Assembly (NCBI GenBank): GCA_021648225.1
Contig: JAKITE010000003.1
Location: 1 to 64,000, forward strand
DNA from: Paracoccaceae bacterium
GTDB lineage: Bacteria > Pseudomonadota > Alphaproteobacteria > Rhodobacterales > Rhodobacteraceae
DNA: 64,000 nt
Reading direction: 5' to 3'
Shown: piece by piece, positions 7,481-16,807 of the stretch
Layout of the letters: every line of letters starts with the position of its first letter
Position numbering within the stretch: the first letter of the stretch is position 1
The notes under the pieces: model-generated
What the model saw: only the letters and a program-made list of their open reading frames with translations
Told to the model about the DNA's origin: nothing
Database searches by the model: none
Position numbers and translations under genes: made by a program

Positions 7481-8683
7481 ATGAAACCTTATTTGAAAAC
7501 CGTGCCTGATCGTAATGGCATGTATGGCGATTATGGCGGCGCGATGTTGCCGCCGCCGCTGGTCCCGCATTTTGCCGAAATTTGTGCCGCTTATGATGTG
7601 CTGTCAAAATCAGCCGAATACATCAATGATCTGCGCTATATCCGCAAACATTTCCAGGGCCGCCCCACCCCGATTTCCCACCTGAAAAACCTGTCGGAAA
7701 TCTCCGGTGGTGCGCAAATATACGCCAAACGCGAAGACCTGAACCATACCGGCGCCCATAAACTGAACCATTGCATGGCCGAAGGGTTATTGGCCAAACA
7801 TATGGGCAAAACCAAACTGATTGCCGAAACCGGTGCGGGCCAGCACGGCGTGGCTTTGGCCACAGCAGCGGCCTATTTTGGTATGGAATGCGAAATTCAT
7901 ATGGGTGAGGTCGACATGGCCAAAGAAGCGCCTAATGTGACCCGCATGAAATTGCTGGGAGCCACTGTGGTGCCCGTGGGCGAAGGCGCAAAAACCTTGA
8001 AAGAGGCAGTAGATAGCGCCTTTGGCAGCTATATCGCGCAGGCCGATCATGCATTATTTGGCATTGGCTCGGTGGTTGGGCCGCATCCGTTTCCAATGAT
8101 GGTGCGGGATTTCCAGAAAATCGTCGGCATTGAATCGCGCGAGCAATTTATAGAAATGACCGGCGAATTACCCGATATTGTCGCGGCCTGTGTTGGTGGT
8201 GGCTCCAATGCCATCGGGTTGTTTTCAGGGTTTTTTGATGATGAGGCCGTGGAGCTTTACGGGGTTGAACCACTTGGCACATCTTCAAAATTGGGCGATC
8301 ACGCCGCAACCCTGACTTACGGGGTTGATGGTGCCATCCATGGTTTTGCCACCAAGGTATTGCTGGATGATGCGGGCGAACCTGCGCCGGTCAACACCCT
8401 TGCATCGGGCCTTGATTACCCCGGTGTCGGGCCGGAACATGCCTATTTGCAGAAAATCGGTAAGGTGAATTATACCACGGCGGATGACAGGGAATCGCTG
8501 GATGCGTTTTATGCGCTGTCGCGTCTGGAGGGCATTATTCCAGCGCTCGAAACCGCGCATGCGGTGGCATTTGCTATGCGCGAAGCCAAAAACCATCCCG
8601 GCAAATCAATATTGCTTAACCTGTCGGGGCGCGGTGACAAAGACATTGATTTTGTCACCGAAACCTACGGGTTCGGGGAATAA
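7481..8683 (+). CDS. trpB: Tryptophan synthase beta chain, divergent solitary copy
   Basis: A 400-residue PLP-dependent tryptophan synthase beta subunit, condensing indole with serine. The PLP lysine lies in [10 protein letters not shown] (Lys94), the catalytic Glu in [11 protein letters not shown] (Glu116), the phosphate-binding loop is GGGSNAIG, and [13 protein letters not shown] and SGRGDKD are intact, so it should be active. The N-terminus departs from typical TrpB ([20 protein letters not shown] rather than a FG.YGGRFV.ETLM pattern). There is no trpA or trpF beside it, whereas Rhodobacterales usually keep trpF-trpB together. It could be the only TrpB, a paralogue for indole salvage, or an enzyme for a related beta-replacement. 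An AGGAG site precedes the ATG. Confidence 0.88.
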   Translation: MKPYLKTVPDRNGMYGDYGGAMLPPPLVPHFAEICAAYDVLSKSAEYINDLRYIRKHFQGRPTPISHLKNLSEISGGAQIYAKREDLNHTGAHKLNHCMAEGLLAKHMGKTKLIAETGAGQHGVALATAAAYFGMECEIHMGEVDMAKEAPNVTRMKLLGATVVPVGEGAKTLKEAVDSAFGSYIAQADHALFGIGSVVGPHPFPMMVRDFQKIVGIESREQFIEMTGELPDIVAACVGGGSNAIGLFSGFFDDEAVELYGVEPLGTSSKLGDHAATLTYGVDGAIHGFATKVLLDDAGEPAPVNTLASGLDYPGVGPEHAYLQKIGKVNYTTADDRESLDAFYALSRLEGIIPALETAHAVAFAMREAKNHPGKSILLNLSGRGDKDIDFVTETYGFGE

Positions 8684-8693
8684 AACCGCTTAT

Positions 8694-8719
8694 GGGCGCA
8701 TGGTTAAAATCATGCGCCC
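8694..8719 (+). terminator. Hairpin after trpB
   Basis: GGGCGCATG (8694-8702) and CATGCGCCC (8711-8719) form a perfect 9-base-pair stem with an 8-base A-rich loop, 10 bases after the trpB stop. No T-run follows, so it is either a weak terminator or an mRNA-stabilising hairpin. Confidence 0.45.
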
Positions 8720-8777
8720 TCTGGCATAATGCCGCATCTCTGACTATATCCATGCCCAAGACAGCAAAAGGCAGGTT

Positions 8778-9338
8778 ATGAGCGAAAATTCAAATTTCCC
8801 GGGATGGCACGGCACCACCATTGTTGGCGTGCGCAAAAATGGCAAAGTAGTGATTGCAGGCGATGGGCAGGTCAGCCTTGGCAATACCGTGATCAAAGGA
8901 TCTGCCCGCAAGGTGCGGCGCATATCCCCCGGTGGCCATGATGTGGTTTGCGGATTTGCAGGGTCAACCGCAGATGCGTTTACGCTTTTGGAACGGCTGG
9001 AGGCCAAATTGGAAGCCTCGCCAGGGCAATTGGCCCGCGCATCGGTGGAACTGGCCAAAGACTGGCGCACCGATAAATACCTGAAAAATCTTGAGGCAAT
9101 GCTGATTGTCACGGATGGCAAAGACTTGTTTATCATCACCGGCGCTGGCGATGTGCTGGAACCCGAAAACGATATTGCCGCTGTGGGTTCGGGCGGCAAT
9201 TTTGCGCTGGCCGCTGCACGGGCATTGATGGATAGCGACCGTGATGCCGAGGCAATCGCCCGCCGCGCGCTGGAAATCGCCGCCGAAATTTGCGTGTTTA
9301 CCAATGGCAACATGATTGTGGAGAGCATAGATGCCTGA
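8778..9338 (+). CDS. hslV: ATP-dependent protease, peptidase subunit HslV
   Basis: The proteolytic subunit of the HslVU (ClpQY) protease, a threonine peptidase stacked as two hexameric rings. The active-site Thr is in [20 protein letters not shown]; it is at residue 13, so 12 residues ([12 protein letters not shown]) must be removed to expose it. The rest follows the family: [16 protein letters not shown] and the C-terminal [10 protein letters not shown]. The stop codon overlaps the start of the next gene by 8 bases, and hslU lies one gene further on, so all three form one operon. Confidence 0.95.
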   Translation: MSENSNFPGWHGTTIVGVRKNGKVVIAGDGQVSLGNTVIKGSARKVRRISPGGHDVVCGFAGSTADAFTLLERLEAKLEASPGQLARASVELAKDWRTDKYLKNLEAMLIVTDGKDLFIITGAGDVLEPENDIAAVGSGGNFALAAARALMDSDRDAEAIARRALEIAAEICVFTNGNMIVESIDA

Positions 9339-10404
9339 TTTCAACATGAATGACATTCGCGCGGCGGTGGCTGCCAATATCCTGTCCGAAGTTCAGGCCA
9401 GCCGTTTGCAGATTTTTGCCGAAAGCCGGCTCGGGTTTCGCGAACATATGCAGGTTGATGACGAACCGTTTGAATTATTCAAAGGTTTTGCCGAGATTTT
9501 TGTAACCGTCGGTCTGGGCATGTTGTTCAGCGGCGGTTTGATCTGGCTGATTGTGGCGCAAGGCAGTATTTATGTTTCATTATTTGGCGCAGTGATCAGC
9601 TTTGCCATGGCGTTTTATTTTACCCTGAAACGACGTATGAACCTGCCCAGTATTTTTCTGGCTACGGTTTTTGCCGGAAATATCGGCGCGTTTTTCTTTG
9701 TGTTGTTTTTTGATCCGGTCAACCCGTCAGAATATGATTTTCTATATACCGCGCTGATCGGCATGGTGGCGATGGCGCTTTGGTTCAAGATATTCAAATT
9801 GCCGTTTTCGATGTTTTTATTCGGTCTTTATGGCGCGGTTGTGGCACTGGCGATTGCCGCCATCATGTCGCCCAATGTGCTGGATGTGTTTGAACTGCGC
9901 CAAGGGATATTCGATTTGAACAATGCCAGCTATTTTCCGATGGCCACCATGGTTTTCGGGGTATTGATATTTATTCTGGCGATGTATTTTGACACCAAAG
10001 ACCCGCACCGCGTCAGCCGGTTTGCTGCCTCGGGCTTTTGGCTGCATGTGCTGGCGGCGGTGGCAATTGTCAACACGGTTGGGCTAACCCTGTTCAACAC
10101 CGGCGGCGCATTGGGATATACCCTTACATCGCTGGCATTGCTGGCAATTTCGATTATTGCGCTAATCATTGATCGCCGCTCGTTCCTGACCGCAGGCATA
10201 CTTTACATGGGCTTTTTGATTTATGCCGCTTTTGATGGCAATTCCGGCGGCGGAGAATTTGCATCCATTGCCACCTTTTTAACCATCGGGGTGTTTATAA
10301 CGGTTCTAGGCACATGGTGGGCGCAAATCCGCGCCAGCATCATGGTGCGCTTGCCTGACTTTCCCCTGAAAAAACGCTTACCCCCTTATACGGAAAACAC
10401 ATGA
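9331..10404 (+). CDS. Polytopic membrane protein between hslV and hslU
   Basis: I do not recognise a characterised family. The 357-residue protein has a soluble helical N-terminus of about 50 residues ([20 protein letters not shown], then a basic/acidic stretch ending [15 protein letters not shown]), and about ten hydrophobic segments from residue 55 to 340, ending in a short basic tail. The N-terminal helix and many-pass layout are reminiscent of DUF2157-type membrane proteins. It overlaps hslV by 8 bases and hslU by 4 (ATGA), which implies coupled translation with the protease. No catalytic motif is visible. An alternative start 15 bases downstream (MNDIRAAV) is possible. Function unknown; a link to membrane-protein quality control is only a guess from context. 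Confidence 0.82.
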   Translation: MPDFNMNDIRAAVAANILSEVQASRLQIFAESRLGFREHMQVDDEPFELFKGFAEIFVTVGLGMLFSGGLIWLIVAQGSIYVSLFGAVISFAMAFYFTLKRRMNLPSIFLATVFAGNIGAFFFVLFFDPVNPSEYDFLYTALIGMVAMALWFKIFKLPFSMFLFGLYGAVVALAIAAIMSPNVLDVFELRQGIFDLNNASYFPMATMVFGVLIFILAMYFDTKDPHRVSRFAASGFWLHVLAAVAIVNTVGLTLFNTGGALGYTLTSLALLAISIIALIIDRRSFLTAGILYMGFLIYAAFDGNSGGGEFASIATFLTIGVFITVLGTWWAQIRASIMVRLPDFPLKKRLPPYTENT

Positions 10405-11708
10405 CTGATCTTACCCCCCGGGAAATTGTCTCGGAACTTGACCGTTTTATCATTGGTCAGAACGATGCCAAACGTGCTGTGGCCGTGGCCCTGCGCAATC
10501 GTTGGCGGCGCAGCCAATTGGCGGATGACCTGCGCGATGAGGTATACCCTAAAAACATCCTGATGATCGGGCCAACCGGCGTGGGCAAAACCGAAATTTC
10601 GCGCAGGCTGGCCAAACTGGCCAATGCGCCGTTTCTAAAGGTCGAGGCGACAAAATTTACCGAAGTCGGCTATGTGGGCCGCGATGTCGAACAGATCATC
10701 CGTGATCTGGTTGATAGCGCCATCATGATGACCCGCGATACCATGCGCGAAGACGTAAAAGCCCGCGCCCATAAAGCCGCAGAAAACAGGGTTTTAACTG
10801 CTTTGGCTGGTGAGGATGCCCGCGAACAAACCCTTGAAATGTTTCGCAAAAAACTGCGCGATGGCTTACTGGACGATAAAGAGATCGAGCTTGAAATGGC
10901 CGATACCTCCAACCCCATGCAAATGCTGGACATCCCCGGTCAGCCCGGCGCTGGTATGGGTATGCTGAACCTTGGCGATATGTTTGGCAAAGCCATGGGC
11001 GGGCGCACCACGCGTAAAAAGGTGAAGGTCAAAGACAGCTATAAATTGCTGGTCGCAGAAGAAGCTGATAAATTGCTGGATGAAGAAGCTATTAATGCCA
11101 AAGCCATTGAGGCGGTGGAACAGCACGGCATTGTTTTTCTGGATGAAATCGACAAGGTTTGCGCGCGCAGCGATGCGCGCGGCGGCGATGTTTCGCGCGA
11201 AGGCGTGCAGCGCGATTTGCTGCCCTTGATCGAGGGCACAACTGTGTCTACCAAATACGGCCCCGTTAAAACCGACCATATCCTGTTTATCGCCTCGGGC
11301 GCATTCCACATTGCCAAACCCAGCGATCTGCTGCCGGAATTACAAGGCCGCCTGCCGATCCGTGTGGAACTGCGCGCCCTGACCGAACAAGATTTTGTGC
11401 GGATATTGACCGAAACCGACAATGCCTTGACCTTACAATATACGGCGTTGATGGCCACCGAACAGGTAACGGTTGATTTCACCAAAAACGGCATTGCCGC
11501 GCTGGCCAAAATTGCGGCCGAAGTAAACCACTCGGTCGAAAACATTGGCGCACGGCGGCTGTATACGGTGTTGGAACGGGTGTTCGAGGAACTAAGCTTT
11601 GAAGCCCCCGATCGCGGCGGTGACAGTGTTACGGTTGATGCGGATTTTGTTGAAAAACATCTTGGCGAATTATCGCGCAGCACCGATATTTCGCGATATG
11701 TGCTTTGA
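10401..11708 (+). CDS. hslU: ATP-dependent protease, ATPase subunit HslU
   Basis: The AAA+ unfoldase that feeds substrates to HslV. The 435-residue protein has the N-terminal [20 protein letters not shown], Walker [10 protein letters not shown] at residues 57-65, the pore-type motif [11 protein letters not shown], an intermediate I domain at roughly residues 110-230, Walker [11 protein letters not shown], the sensor region [20 protein letters not shown] and the C-terminal ISRYVL that docks into HslV. Its ATG overlaps the stop codon of the preceding membrane-protein gene. Confidence 0.97.
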   Translation: MTDLTPREIVSELDRFIIGQNDAKRAVAVALRNRWRRSQLADDLRDEVYPKNILMIGPTGVGKTEISRRLAKLANAPFLKVEATKFTEVGYVGRDVEQIIRDLVDSAIMMTRDTMREDVKARAHKAAENRVLTALAGEDAREQTLEMFRKKLRDGLLDDKEIELEMADTSNPMQMLDIPGQPGAGMGMLNLGDMFGKAMGGRTTRKKVKVKDSYKLLVAEEADKLLDEEAINAKAIEAVEQHGIVFLDEIDKVCARSDARGGDVSREGVQRDLLPLIEGTTVSTKYGPVKTDHILFIASGAFHIAKPSDLLPELQGRLPIRVELRALTEQDFVRILTETDNALTLQYTALMATEQVTVDFTKNGIAALAKIAAEVNHSVENIGARRLYTVLERVFEELSFEAPDRGGDSVTVDADFVEKHLGELSRSTDISRYVL

Positions 11709-11757
11709 TCTTGATAAAAATTGCGCCTACATAAGGCTTGGCATTGATTCAAAAAAG

Positions 11758-11786
11758 TTGATCGTAACTGGTTCGATTGTTAAAAT
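11758..11786 (+). promoter_or_regulatory. Promoter for the DUF2125 gene
   Basis: TTGATC (11758-11763), a 17-base spacer and TAAAAT (11781-11786) lie 35 bases before the ATG of the DUF2125 gene, giving it a transcript independent of hslU. Confidence 0.6.
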
Positions 11787-11820
11787 TGACCGATTCTTTA
11801 GAAACAAAGGAAAGATTATA

Positions 11821-13308
11821 ATGAAAAATAGAATTTTAGGCATCTCGACCGCGTTGATGATCGGATCATCATCCGTGGTCATGGCCCAAGACGATCTTGT
11901 CGGGTTGTTTGACGGAATTTCCGGTATGACCACCCAATCCGGCGGCATCGTCTCGTTTTCCGAACGCAATATCGGTGCGGATAATTCGGTTGAATATATT
12001 GATCTGTTTATCTCGGCCCCCGATGGTGAAGTTGTTATCGAGGCCAATTGGCTAAAAGCAGTGCCATCCGCAACCATGCCGGGCCAGGTGACCTTTACAC
12101 TTTCGCCGGTTGCCACGGTTACCATCAATGATGACAGCTTTCCCGCACCGCTAGTGTTGAACATCGCCAATAGCGGCCTGACGGTTACCGCCGATGGTTT
12201 ATCCAGTGGCCAGGATGCAGAAACCCTGAACTATTCCGTTCGTGCCGATAGCCTGTCGATTACTGCAGATGGGGGTGATAACCCGTTTTTGCGCGCGCTT
12301 GACATAACGCTGGAAAACTTTGCCGAGGATTTCTCGATTTCCATGGCAACCATGCTGATCACCAATAGCGGCAGCTTTGACAACATATCTTATACCTTTG
12401 ATTTCACCTCTCCCGAGCAGGAAGTCACAAAAGGCGCTGGCACTCTGGCTGATCTGGAATATGCGCTCAGCTTTTTTGCAGTCGACGAAGACCGCATGCC
12501 CGAATATATGTCCGGCGCTTTGAACGCGTTTATTGAATTGTCCATGGGGGCATCAACCGGCAGTTCTTCAATGAGTGATCGTAATATGGACATCGTCTAT
12601 TCCGCCACATCCGAAGGCGGAACCGTTGAAGCACGTATGGAAAATGGCCGTTTTACTTTTGGTCAGGTTGCCGGCGCGGCTGAATATTCCTTTAGCAAAC
12701 TCAACCTCGGTGGCATGCCGATCCCGCCCTTTGACATGACAATCGACAGCGCGGATATGCTGATTTCTCTGCCATTCTCCACCGGCGATGCTTTTGAAGA
12801 AGCCAAGATCTTTTTCTCTTTGCAAAACCTTGCGGTGTCTGAATCGCTGATGTCGATTTTTGATCCCGGTCAGGTTATTTCGCGTGACCCCGCCAGCATG
12901 GTGATCGACGTAACCGCCAATGTGAAATCTGCCATTGACTGGAACAACCCCGAAGCAGCCTTCAATAGCGGCAATCCCGCCGATATTGGCGAAATTCAGG
13001 ATATTGCCATTAACGAACTAAGCCTGAGCGCAGCTGGCGTTAGTCTTATGGCCAACGGTTCGGCCCTGATTGACAATTCAATGGGCTTTCCCTTCCCGAC
13101 CGGTTCGGTAACCGTAACCCTTACCGGTATTCAGGCACTGGCCAATGGTCTGGTTGAACTCGGCCTGATTCCGGCTGAACAGGTTGGCATGGGTATGGGC
13201 ATGATGATGGCATTTGCCCGCCCCGGCGATGTTGCGGATCAATTTATATCCGAGATCGAATTTTCGCCCCAAGGCGTTACGGCAAATGGCACACCGCTGC
13301 CATTCTAA
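11821..13308 (+). CDS. DUF2125-type exported protein
   Basis: A 495-residue exported protein with a Sec signal peptide (residues 1-22, ending SSSVVMA then Q). The body is rich in beta-strand-like repeats (alternating D/N/S/G with aliphatics) and the C-terminal 120 residues match the DUF2125 pattern: INELSLSAAGVSL, a PTGSVTVTLTGI segment, GL.P..QV, a methionine-rich helix and a final IEFSPQGVTANGTPLPF. Such proteins are common in Rhodobacterales and are probably periplasmic or associated with the inner face of the outer membrane, with unknown function. The ATG at 11821 follows AAAGGAAAG; an in-frame reading extends further upstream into hslU but lacks conserved sequence, and the signal peptide fixes the start. 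Confidence 0.82.
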   Translation: MKNRILGISTALMIGSSSVVMAQDDLVGLFDGISGMTTQSGGIVSFSERNIGADNSVEYIDLFISAPDGEVVIEANWLKAVPSATMPGQVTFTLSPVATVTINDDSFPAPLVLNIANSGLTVTADGLSSGQDAETLNYSVRADSLSITADGGDNPFLRALDITLENFAEDFSISMATMLITNSGSFDNISYTFDFTSPEQEVTKGAGTLADLEYALSFFAVDEDRMPEYMSGALNAFIELSMGASTGSSSMSDRNMDIVYSATSEGGTVEARMENGRFTFGQVAGAAEYSFSKLNLGGMPIPPFDMTIDSADMLISLPFSTGDAFEEAKIFFSLQNLAVSESLMSIFDPGQVISRDPASMVIDVTANVKSAIDWNNPEAAFNSGNPADIGEIQDIAINELSLSAAGVSLMANGSALIDNSMGFPFPTGSVTVTLTGIQALANGLVELGLIPAEQVGMGMGMMMAFARPGDVADQFISEIEFSPQGVTANGTPLPF

Positions 13309-13327
13309 GCAAGGTTAACCCTGATCC

Positions 13328-13360
13328 AAAGGCCGCCTGTTACGGGCGGCCTTTTCTTTT
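13328..13360. terminator. Bidirectional rho-independent terminator
   Basis: AAAGGCCGCC (13328-13337), loop TGTTAC, then GGGCGGCCTTTTCTTTT form a strong G+C-rich stem with T-run on the plus strand and an A-run on the other side. It ends the DUF2125 transcript; the 3' end of the convergent Smr gene lies inside it. Confidence 0.85.
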
Positions 13361-13945
13361 GAGATAGATATAATAAGCCCCGCCACCGCCATGGCGAATA
13401 TGCGCAGGGGTGATTTGCAATATCATACCCCGCATATTTGCAGCCGATAACCAATGCGGTAGGGATTGCCGCAAAACACCTTGACGCGAAGGCATAATCC
13501 CGGCCTCGTCGCCAGATTTGCTGCCTTTGCCGGTAATCACCAGAACCAGCCGTTTTCCATCGCTATGGCAGCGCTGCACAAACCCCAGCAATTCGGTATG
13601 GGCATGGGCGGCGCGCATTCCGTGCAGATCCAGCCTGGCCTCGGGGCGCAATTTTCCCTTCCGCATTTTTGTATGGGTGCGTTGGTCCATATTTTGGGGT
13701 GATTGCGCTAAGCCAACCATAACATCGGGTGCAAGATCAAACCGGATATCCGGTTCGGCAATGCTGCGACCAATTTTGGTTAACGGTTTGGAAAGCCTTG
13801 ATTTCGGTTTGGTAAATATCGGCGCAACCGGCGGTTTGACCACGGGCTGGGTTTTCTTTTCCATCCGCAAAGGCGTTAACGATGCCTTAAGCTGATTCCA
13901 GACCTGATGATCATCGTCGGATAACTGCTTTTTGCGGCGCGCCAT
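13340..13945 (-). CDS. Smr/MutS2-type domain protein
   Basis: A 201-residue protein with a disordered, basic N-terminal half (MARRKKQLSDDDHQVWNQLK, then a proline/lysine-rich linker to about residue 95) and a C-terminal Smr domain. The Smr signature is present: RLDLHGMRAAHAHTELLGF, then VLVITGKGSKS, and the closing IRHGGGGAYYIYLKR. Smr domains act as nucleases on branched DNA or structured RNA. It overlaps the upstream mltA stop by one base, in the Tim44-mltA-smr order common in Rhodobacterales. Its stop codon lies within the shared terminator. Confidence 0.88.
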   Translation of the reverse strand: MARRKKQLSDDDHQVWNQLKASLTPLRMEKKTQPVVKPPVAPIFTKPKSRLSKPLTKIGRSIAEPDIRFDLAPDVMVGLAQSPQNMDQRTHTKMRKGKLRPEARLDLHGMRAAHAHTELLGFVQRCHSDGKRLVLVITGKGSKSGDEAGIMPSRQGVLRQSLPHWLSAANMRGMILQITPAHIRHGGGGAYYIYLKRKGRP

Positions 13946-14994
13946 CAGTTCATACGGCCCGAAAGCCGCAATGCAGTGGCGCGGGGCACTAGCGTAATTA
14001 ACTGGCCGGAATAGCGGATTCGCCCCGCGTCATTGCCCGCCGCCAAGCCAGAGCCAAAAAAGATATCTGCCCGTTGCGCGCCATTGATGGCGCTGCCGGT
14101 ATCCTGGGCAATCATCAACCGGTTAACGCTGGCGCTGCCTGCCGGCATCATTACATATGCCGGTGCGCCCAGCGGCGTGAAATCTGGGTCAACCGCAATG
14201 GATCGCATCGGGGTAAGCGGAAATTGCAAGGCACCAATCGGGCCCAAATCAGCCGGTATTTGCAATTCCTGAAAGAAAATAAATGAAGGATTCAACTGCA
14301 AGGCCATTTCGCCCGAACCCGGATTGGCCCGCACCCAGTCGCGAATTTTACCCATACTGGCCTGCCCGCTTTGTAATAAGCCAAGTTCAATCATTTGCCG
14401 CCCGACCGAACGATATTGATGGCCGTTACGATTGGCAAACCCCAGCCTGATTACCGAACCATCGGTCAGGGTAAACCGGGAAGACCCCTGAACATGCACA
14501 AAAAACGCATCCACCGGATCATTCAACCAGACCAATTCCAGCCCGCGCCCCGAAAGAACCCCGTCTTCCAGCTCGGCCCGGGTTTTCCAGACCTGCCCCC
14601 GTGGCAATTCCGGCGGCACCCCGTAAAGCGGATATTTATACTCAGTAGTTTGATGCCGTGAACCAGGCAAAACCGGCTCATAATAGCCGGTAAACAGGCT
14701 GTTATTGCCTTGCGTGATGCGAATAGGCCGGAAATGTGTTTCAAAAAACCGTTTGGCAGGGCCGGGATTGGTTCGCGCCAAAGCACAAACCCCGCGCCAG
14801 TCGCTTGCCGGAATATCATCCGTAGAACGAATGCTGCCGCAGCTTTTTGCAAACACTGCCAATGCTTGTTGGTGGTTGTCTTGTGCCCAGCCGGTCAGGT
14901 CTGCAAATGGAACAAACGCAAATTCAGCAGCTTTAAGCGGGGATGTTGCCAAAAATGCAGCCAACAACAGCCCGATGAAAGATTTGAACCTCAT
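13945..14994 (-). CDS. mltA: Membrane-bound lytic murein transglycosylase A
   Basis: A 349-residue peptidoglycan lytic transglycosylase of the MltA family, cleaving between MurNAc and GlcNAc with 1,6-anhydro formation. Residues 1-22 are a signal peptide (LLAAFLATSPLKA then A) without a lipobox cysteine, so it is probably periplasmic rather than a lipoprotein. The MltA domain shows LFTGYYEPVLPGSR near residue 100, and the C-terminal 3D domain holds MIAQDTGSAINGAQRADIFFG with the catalytic-type aspartates. It overlaps the Tim44-domain gene by four bases, so the two are coupled. Confidence 0.93.
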   Translation of the reverse strand: MRFKSFIGLLLAAFLATSPLKAAEFAFVPFADLTGWAQDNHQQALAVFAKSCGSIRSTDDIPASDWRGVCALARTNPGPAKRFFETHFRPIRITQGNNSLFTGYYEPVLPGSRHQTTEYKYPLYGVPPELPRGQVWKTRAELEDGVLSGRGLELVWLNDPVDAFFVHVQGSSRFTLTDGSVIRLGFANRNGHQYRSVGRQMIELGLLQSGQASMGKIRDWVRANPGSGEMALQLNPSFIFFQELQIPADLGPIGALQFPLTPMRSIAVDPDFTPLGAPAYVMMPAGSASVNRLMIAQDTGSAINGAQRADIFFGSGLAAGNDAGRIRYSGQLITLVPRATALRLSGRMN

Positions 14995-15644
14995 TCATCC
15001 GTAGCAACAAGCAGCCAGTCGGGATTATTGGTGCCCATCAGGCGCGCAAATGTCCAAATAGCTGTTTGTTTCTTGATCACATCGGGGCTGCCCTCAACGG
15101 TTTTGCCGTCTGCATCTTTGACCACCGAAGTTAATTCCCCGACAAAACGAATGGTGATTTCGCCTTCTTTTTCGATCTCGTTAAATTTGGCGCTTTTCAA
15201 AGAAATCTCGCGTACTCCGATAAATTTGGCATCCACCGTCAGGCCCTGGTCTTCGCGGGCAATAATCGCGCCGGAAAAGCTGTCAAAAATATCGGGGGCA
15301 AGATATTTTTTCAAAAATTCCTGATCGCCATTTTCAAAAGCCATCACAATCATTTCAAACGCCTGACGCGATCCGGACAAAAATTCCGAAACCGAAAATC
15401 CGGGTTCGGTTTTTTTCATTGCCAGCAAGGCTTGTCCGGTCGGGCTGTCTGGGTCTGCATGATCGCTTATATCCGCATCAACGCCACCGCCCTCGATCAC
15501 GTCAAATCGGGTGGTCGGGCGATCTGGTTTTTGTTCAGGGTTGCCTTCGAACCCGTCGCGGGTTCCCAAAACCGAATAAAGCCGAATAACCATAAACACC
15601 GCAGCAGCAGCCAAAATTAATAATTGCAGTCCACCAGAGGCCAT
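14991..15644 (-). CDS. Tim44-domain membrane-anchored protein
   Basis: A 217-residue protein with one N-terminal membrane helix (LQLLILAAAAVFMVIRLYSV), an acidic linker, and a Tim44/TimA-like domain from about residue 75 (FSVSEFLSGSRQAFEMIVMA, LKKYLAPDIFDSF, GVREISLKSAKF, then W.F.R). Bacterial Tim44-like proteins are inner-membrane proteins related to the mitochondrial import motor anchor; their bacterial role is not settled. The ATG at 15642-15644 follows AAGGA; an ATG 36 bases upstream lacks a binding site. It lies opposite fxsA-secB, the usual arrangement in this order, which fits a link with protein translocation. Confidence 0.88.
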   Translation of the reverse strand: MASGGLQLLILAAAAVFMVIRLYSVLGTRDGFEGNPEQKPDRPTTRFDVIEGGGVDADISDHADPDSPTGQALLAMKKTEPGFSVSEFLSGSRQAFEMIVMAFENGDQEFLKKYLAPDIFDSFSGAIIAREDQGLTVDAKFIGVREISLKSAKFNEIEKEGEITIRFVGELTSVVKDADGKTVEGSPDVIKKQTAIWTFARLMGTNNPDWLLVATDE

Positions 15645-15773
15645 TTTTTGATCCTTCGACAAAAATAATTGTGCAAACATTGGCGTTTGCCCTGAATGAC
15701 AACTATGTAAGCAATGACGCGGTTCAAGTCCATGCCGCTTAACGGATTGTTTATAACAAAAGAAAGATCAAAA

Positions 15774-16241
15774 ATGTGGTTATTCTTGATATTGGTTGCG
15801 GTTCCGATCATTGAAATCGGATTGTTTATTGAAATAGGCGGCATGCTTGGCACTTGGCCGACCTTGGCGATTGTGGTCATTACTGCCTTTATCGGCACCG
15901 CGTTAATCCGGGTGCAGGGCCGCGCCACGCTTGAAGCCTTGCAAAACAGCGTTAATCGCGGCGGCAATCCGGCATTTTTTCTGGCCCATGGTGCATTGAT
16001 ACTGGTGGCGGGTATTTTATTGCTGACACCGGGGTTTTTTACCGATGCAGTCGGGCTTTTGTTAATGGTACCACCCATTCGCAACGGAATTATCAAATGG
16101 GGCACCGCGCGGGCACAGGCAAAAATCTATGCATCCGCCGCCAATGACCCAAGCGCCCCGATCGAAGGCGAATTCGAAGTGGTTGATGACGAAAAACAAA
16201 ACAACAAACGAGGCGATTCAGACTGGACCAAGCAACCTTGA
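15774..16241 (+). CDS. fxsA: FxsA family membrane protein
   Basis: A 155-residue inner-membrane protein of the FxsA family; overproduced FxsA in E. coli relieves F-plasmid exclusion of phage T7, and its normal role is unknown. Helices are visible at residues 1-25 (WLFLILVAVPIIEIGLFI), about 28-50, and 70-100 (ILVAGILLLTPGFFTDAVGL, the family hallmark). The C-terminus is acidic and soluble. The ATG at 15774 begins the first helix directly; an in-frame start 60 bases upstream would add a non-conserved extension. It is divergent from the Tim44 gene and precedes secB. Confidence 0.88.
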   Translation: MWLFLILVAVPIIEIGLFIEIGGMLGTWPTLAIVVITAFIGTALIRVQGRATLEALQNSVNRGGNPAFFLAHGALILVAGILLLTPGFFTDAVGLLLMVPPIRNGIIKWGTARAQAKIYASAANDPSAPIEGEFEVVDDEKQNNKRGDSDWTKQP

Positions 16242-16302
16242 AACCATATCGCATTTAATGATAAGCCCAGCCCAGAATATTTACCCATAAGGAAATAAAA
16301 TC

Positions 16303-16803
16303 ATGGCAGATGAAGCCAAACCCGAAGCAGCAGCCGCACCAAAAGTTCCTACGCCTCCGGTTTTGAAGGTGCTTTCGCAATATGTGCGCGATATGTCTTT
16401 TGAAAACGTATCCGCGCAAAAAGGCAAAAACCCCGAAGGCCAGCCAAAATTCAACGTGCAGGTCGGGCTGGACGCCAAGAAAAAAGGCGAAGGCAATAAT
16501 TACGAGATTGTCATCAAGCTGAACGTCACCGCAACTGCTGGCGAAGACAAGATTTTTATCCTGGAGATCGAATATGCCGGGTTGTTTCTGGTGGACAATG
16601 TGCCTGAACCGCAAATGCATGCCTTTTTGCTGATCGAATGCCCGCGCCAGATCTTTCCGTATTTGCGCCGGATTGTCAGCGACATTACCCATGACGGAGG
16701 CTTCCCGCCGCTGAATCTTGACACGATTGATTTTCTGTCGCTCTATCGTCAGGAACTATCGCGTCGCGCCCAGGCCGAGGCCAAAACAGCGCCTAAAAAC
16801 TAG
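16303..16803 (+). CDS. secB: Protein-export chaperone SecB
   Basis: A 166-residue tetrameric chaperone that holds preproteins unfolded and passes them to SecA. It has the family features VLSQYVRDMSFEN (residues 23-35), the beta-strands FNVQVGLDAKKKG and YEIVIKLNVTATAGEDKIF, and the substrate-groove segment LLIECPRQIFPYLRRIVSDI..GGFPPLNLDTIDF. The N-terminal 20 residues are Ala/Pro/Lys-rich and disordered, the C-terminus likewise. AAGGA precedes the ATG. It converges with dnaQ, whose stop lies 4 bases away. Confidence 0.96.
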   Translation: MADEAKPEAAAAPKVPTPPVLKVLSQYVRDMSFENVSAQKGKNPEGQPKFNVQVGLDAKKKGEGNNYEIVIKLNVTATAGEDKIFILEIEYAGLFLVDNVPEPQMHAFLLIECPRQIFPYLRRIVSDITHDGGFPPLNLDTIDFLSLYRQELSRRAQAEAKTAPKN

Positions 16804-16807
16804 ATTA

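Noticed and set aside
15719..15731. GGTTCAAGTCC, resembling a tRNA T-loop
   Set aside because: The flanking bases do not form a T-stem and no acceptor, D or anticodon arms can be found.
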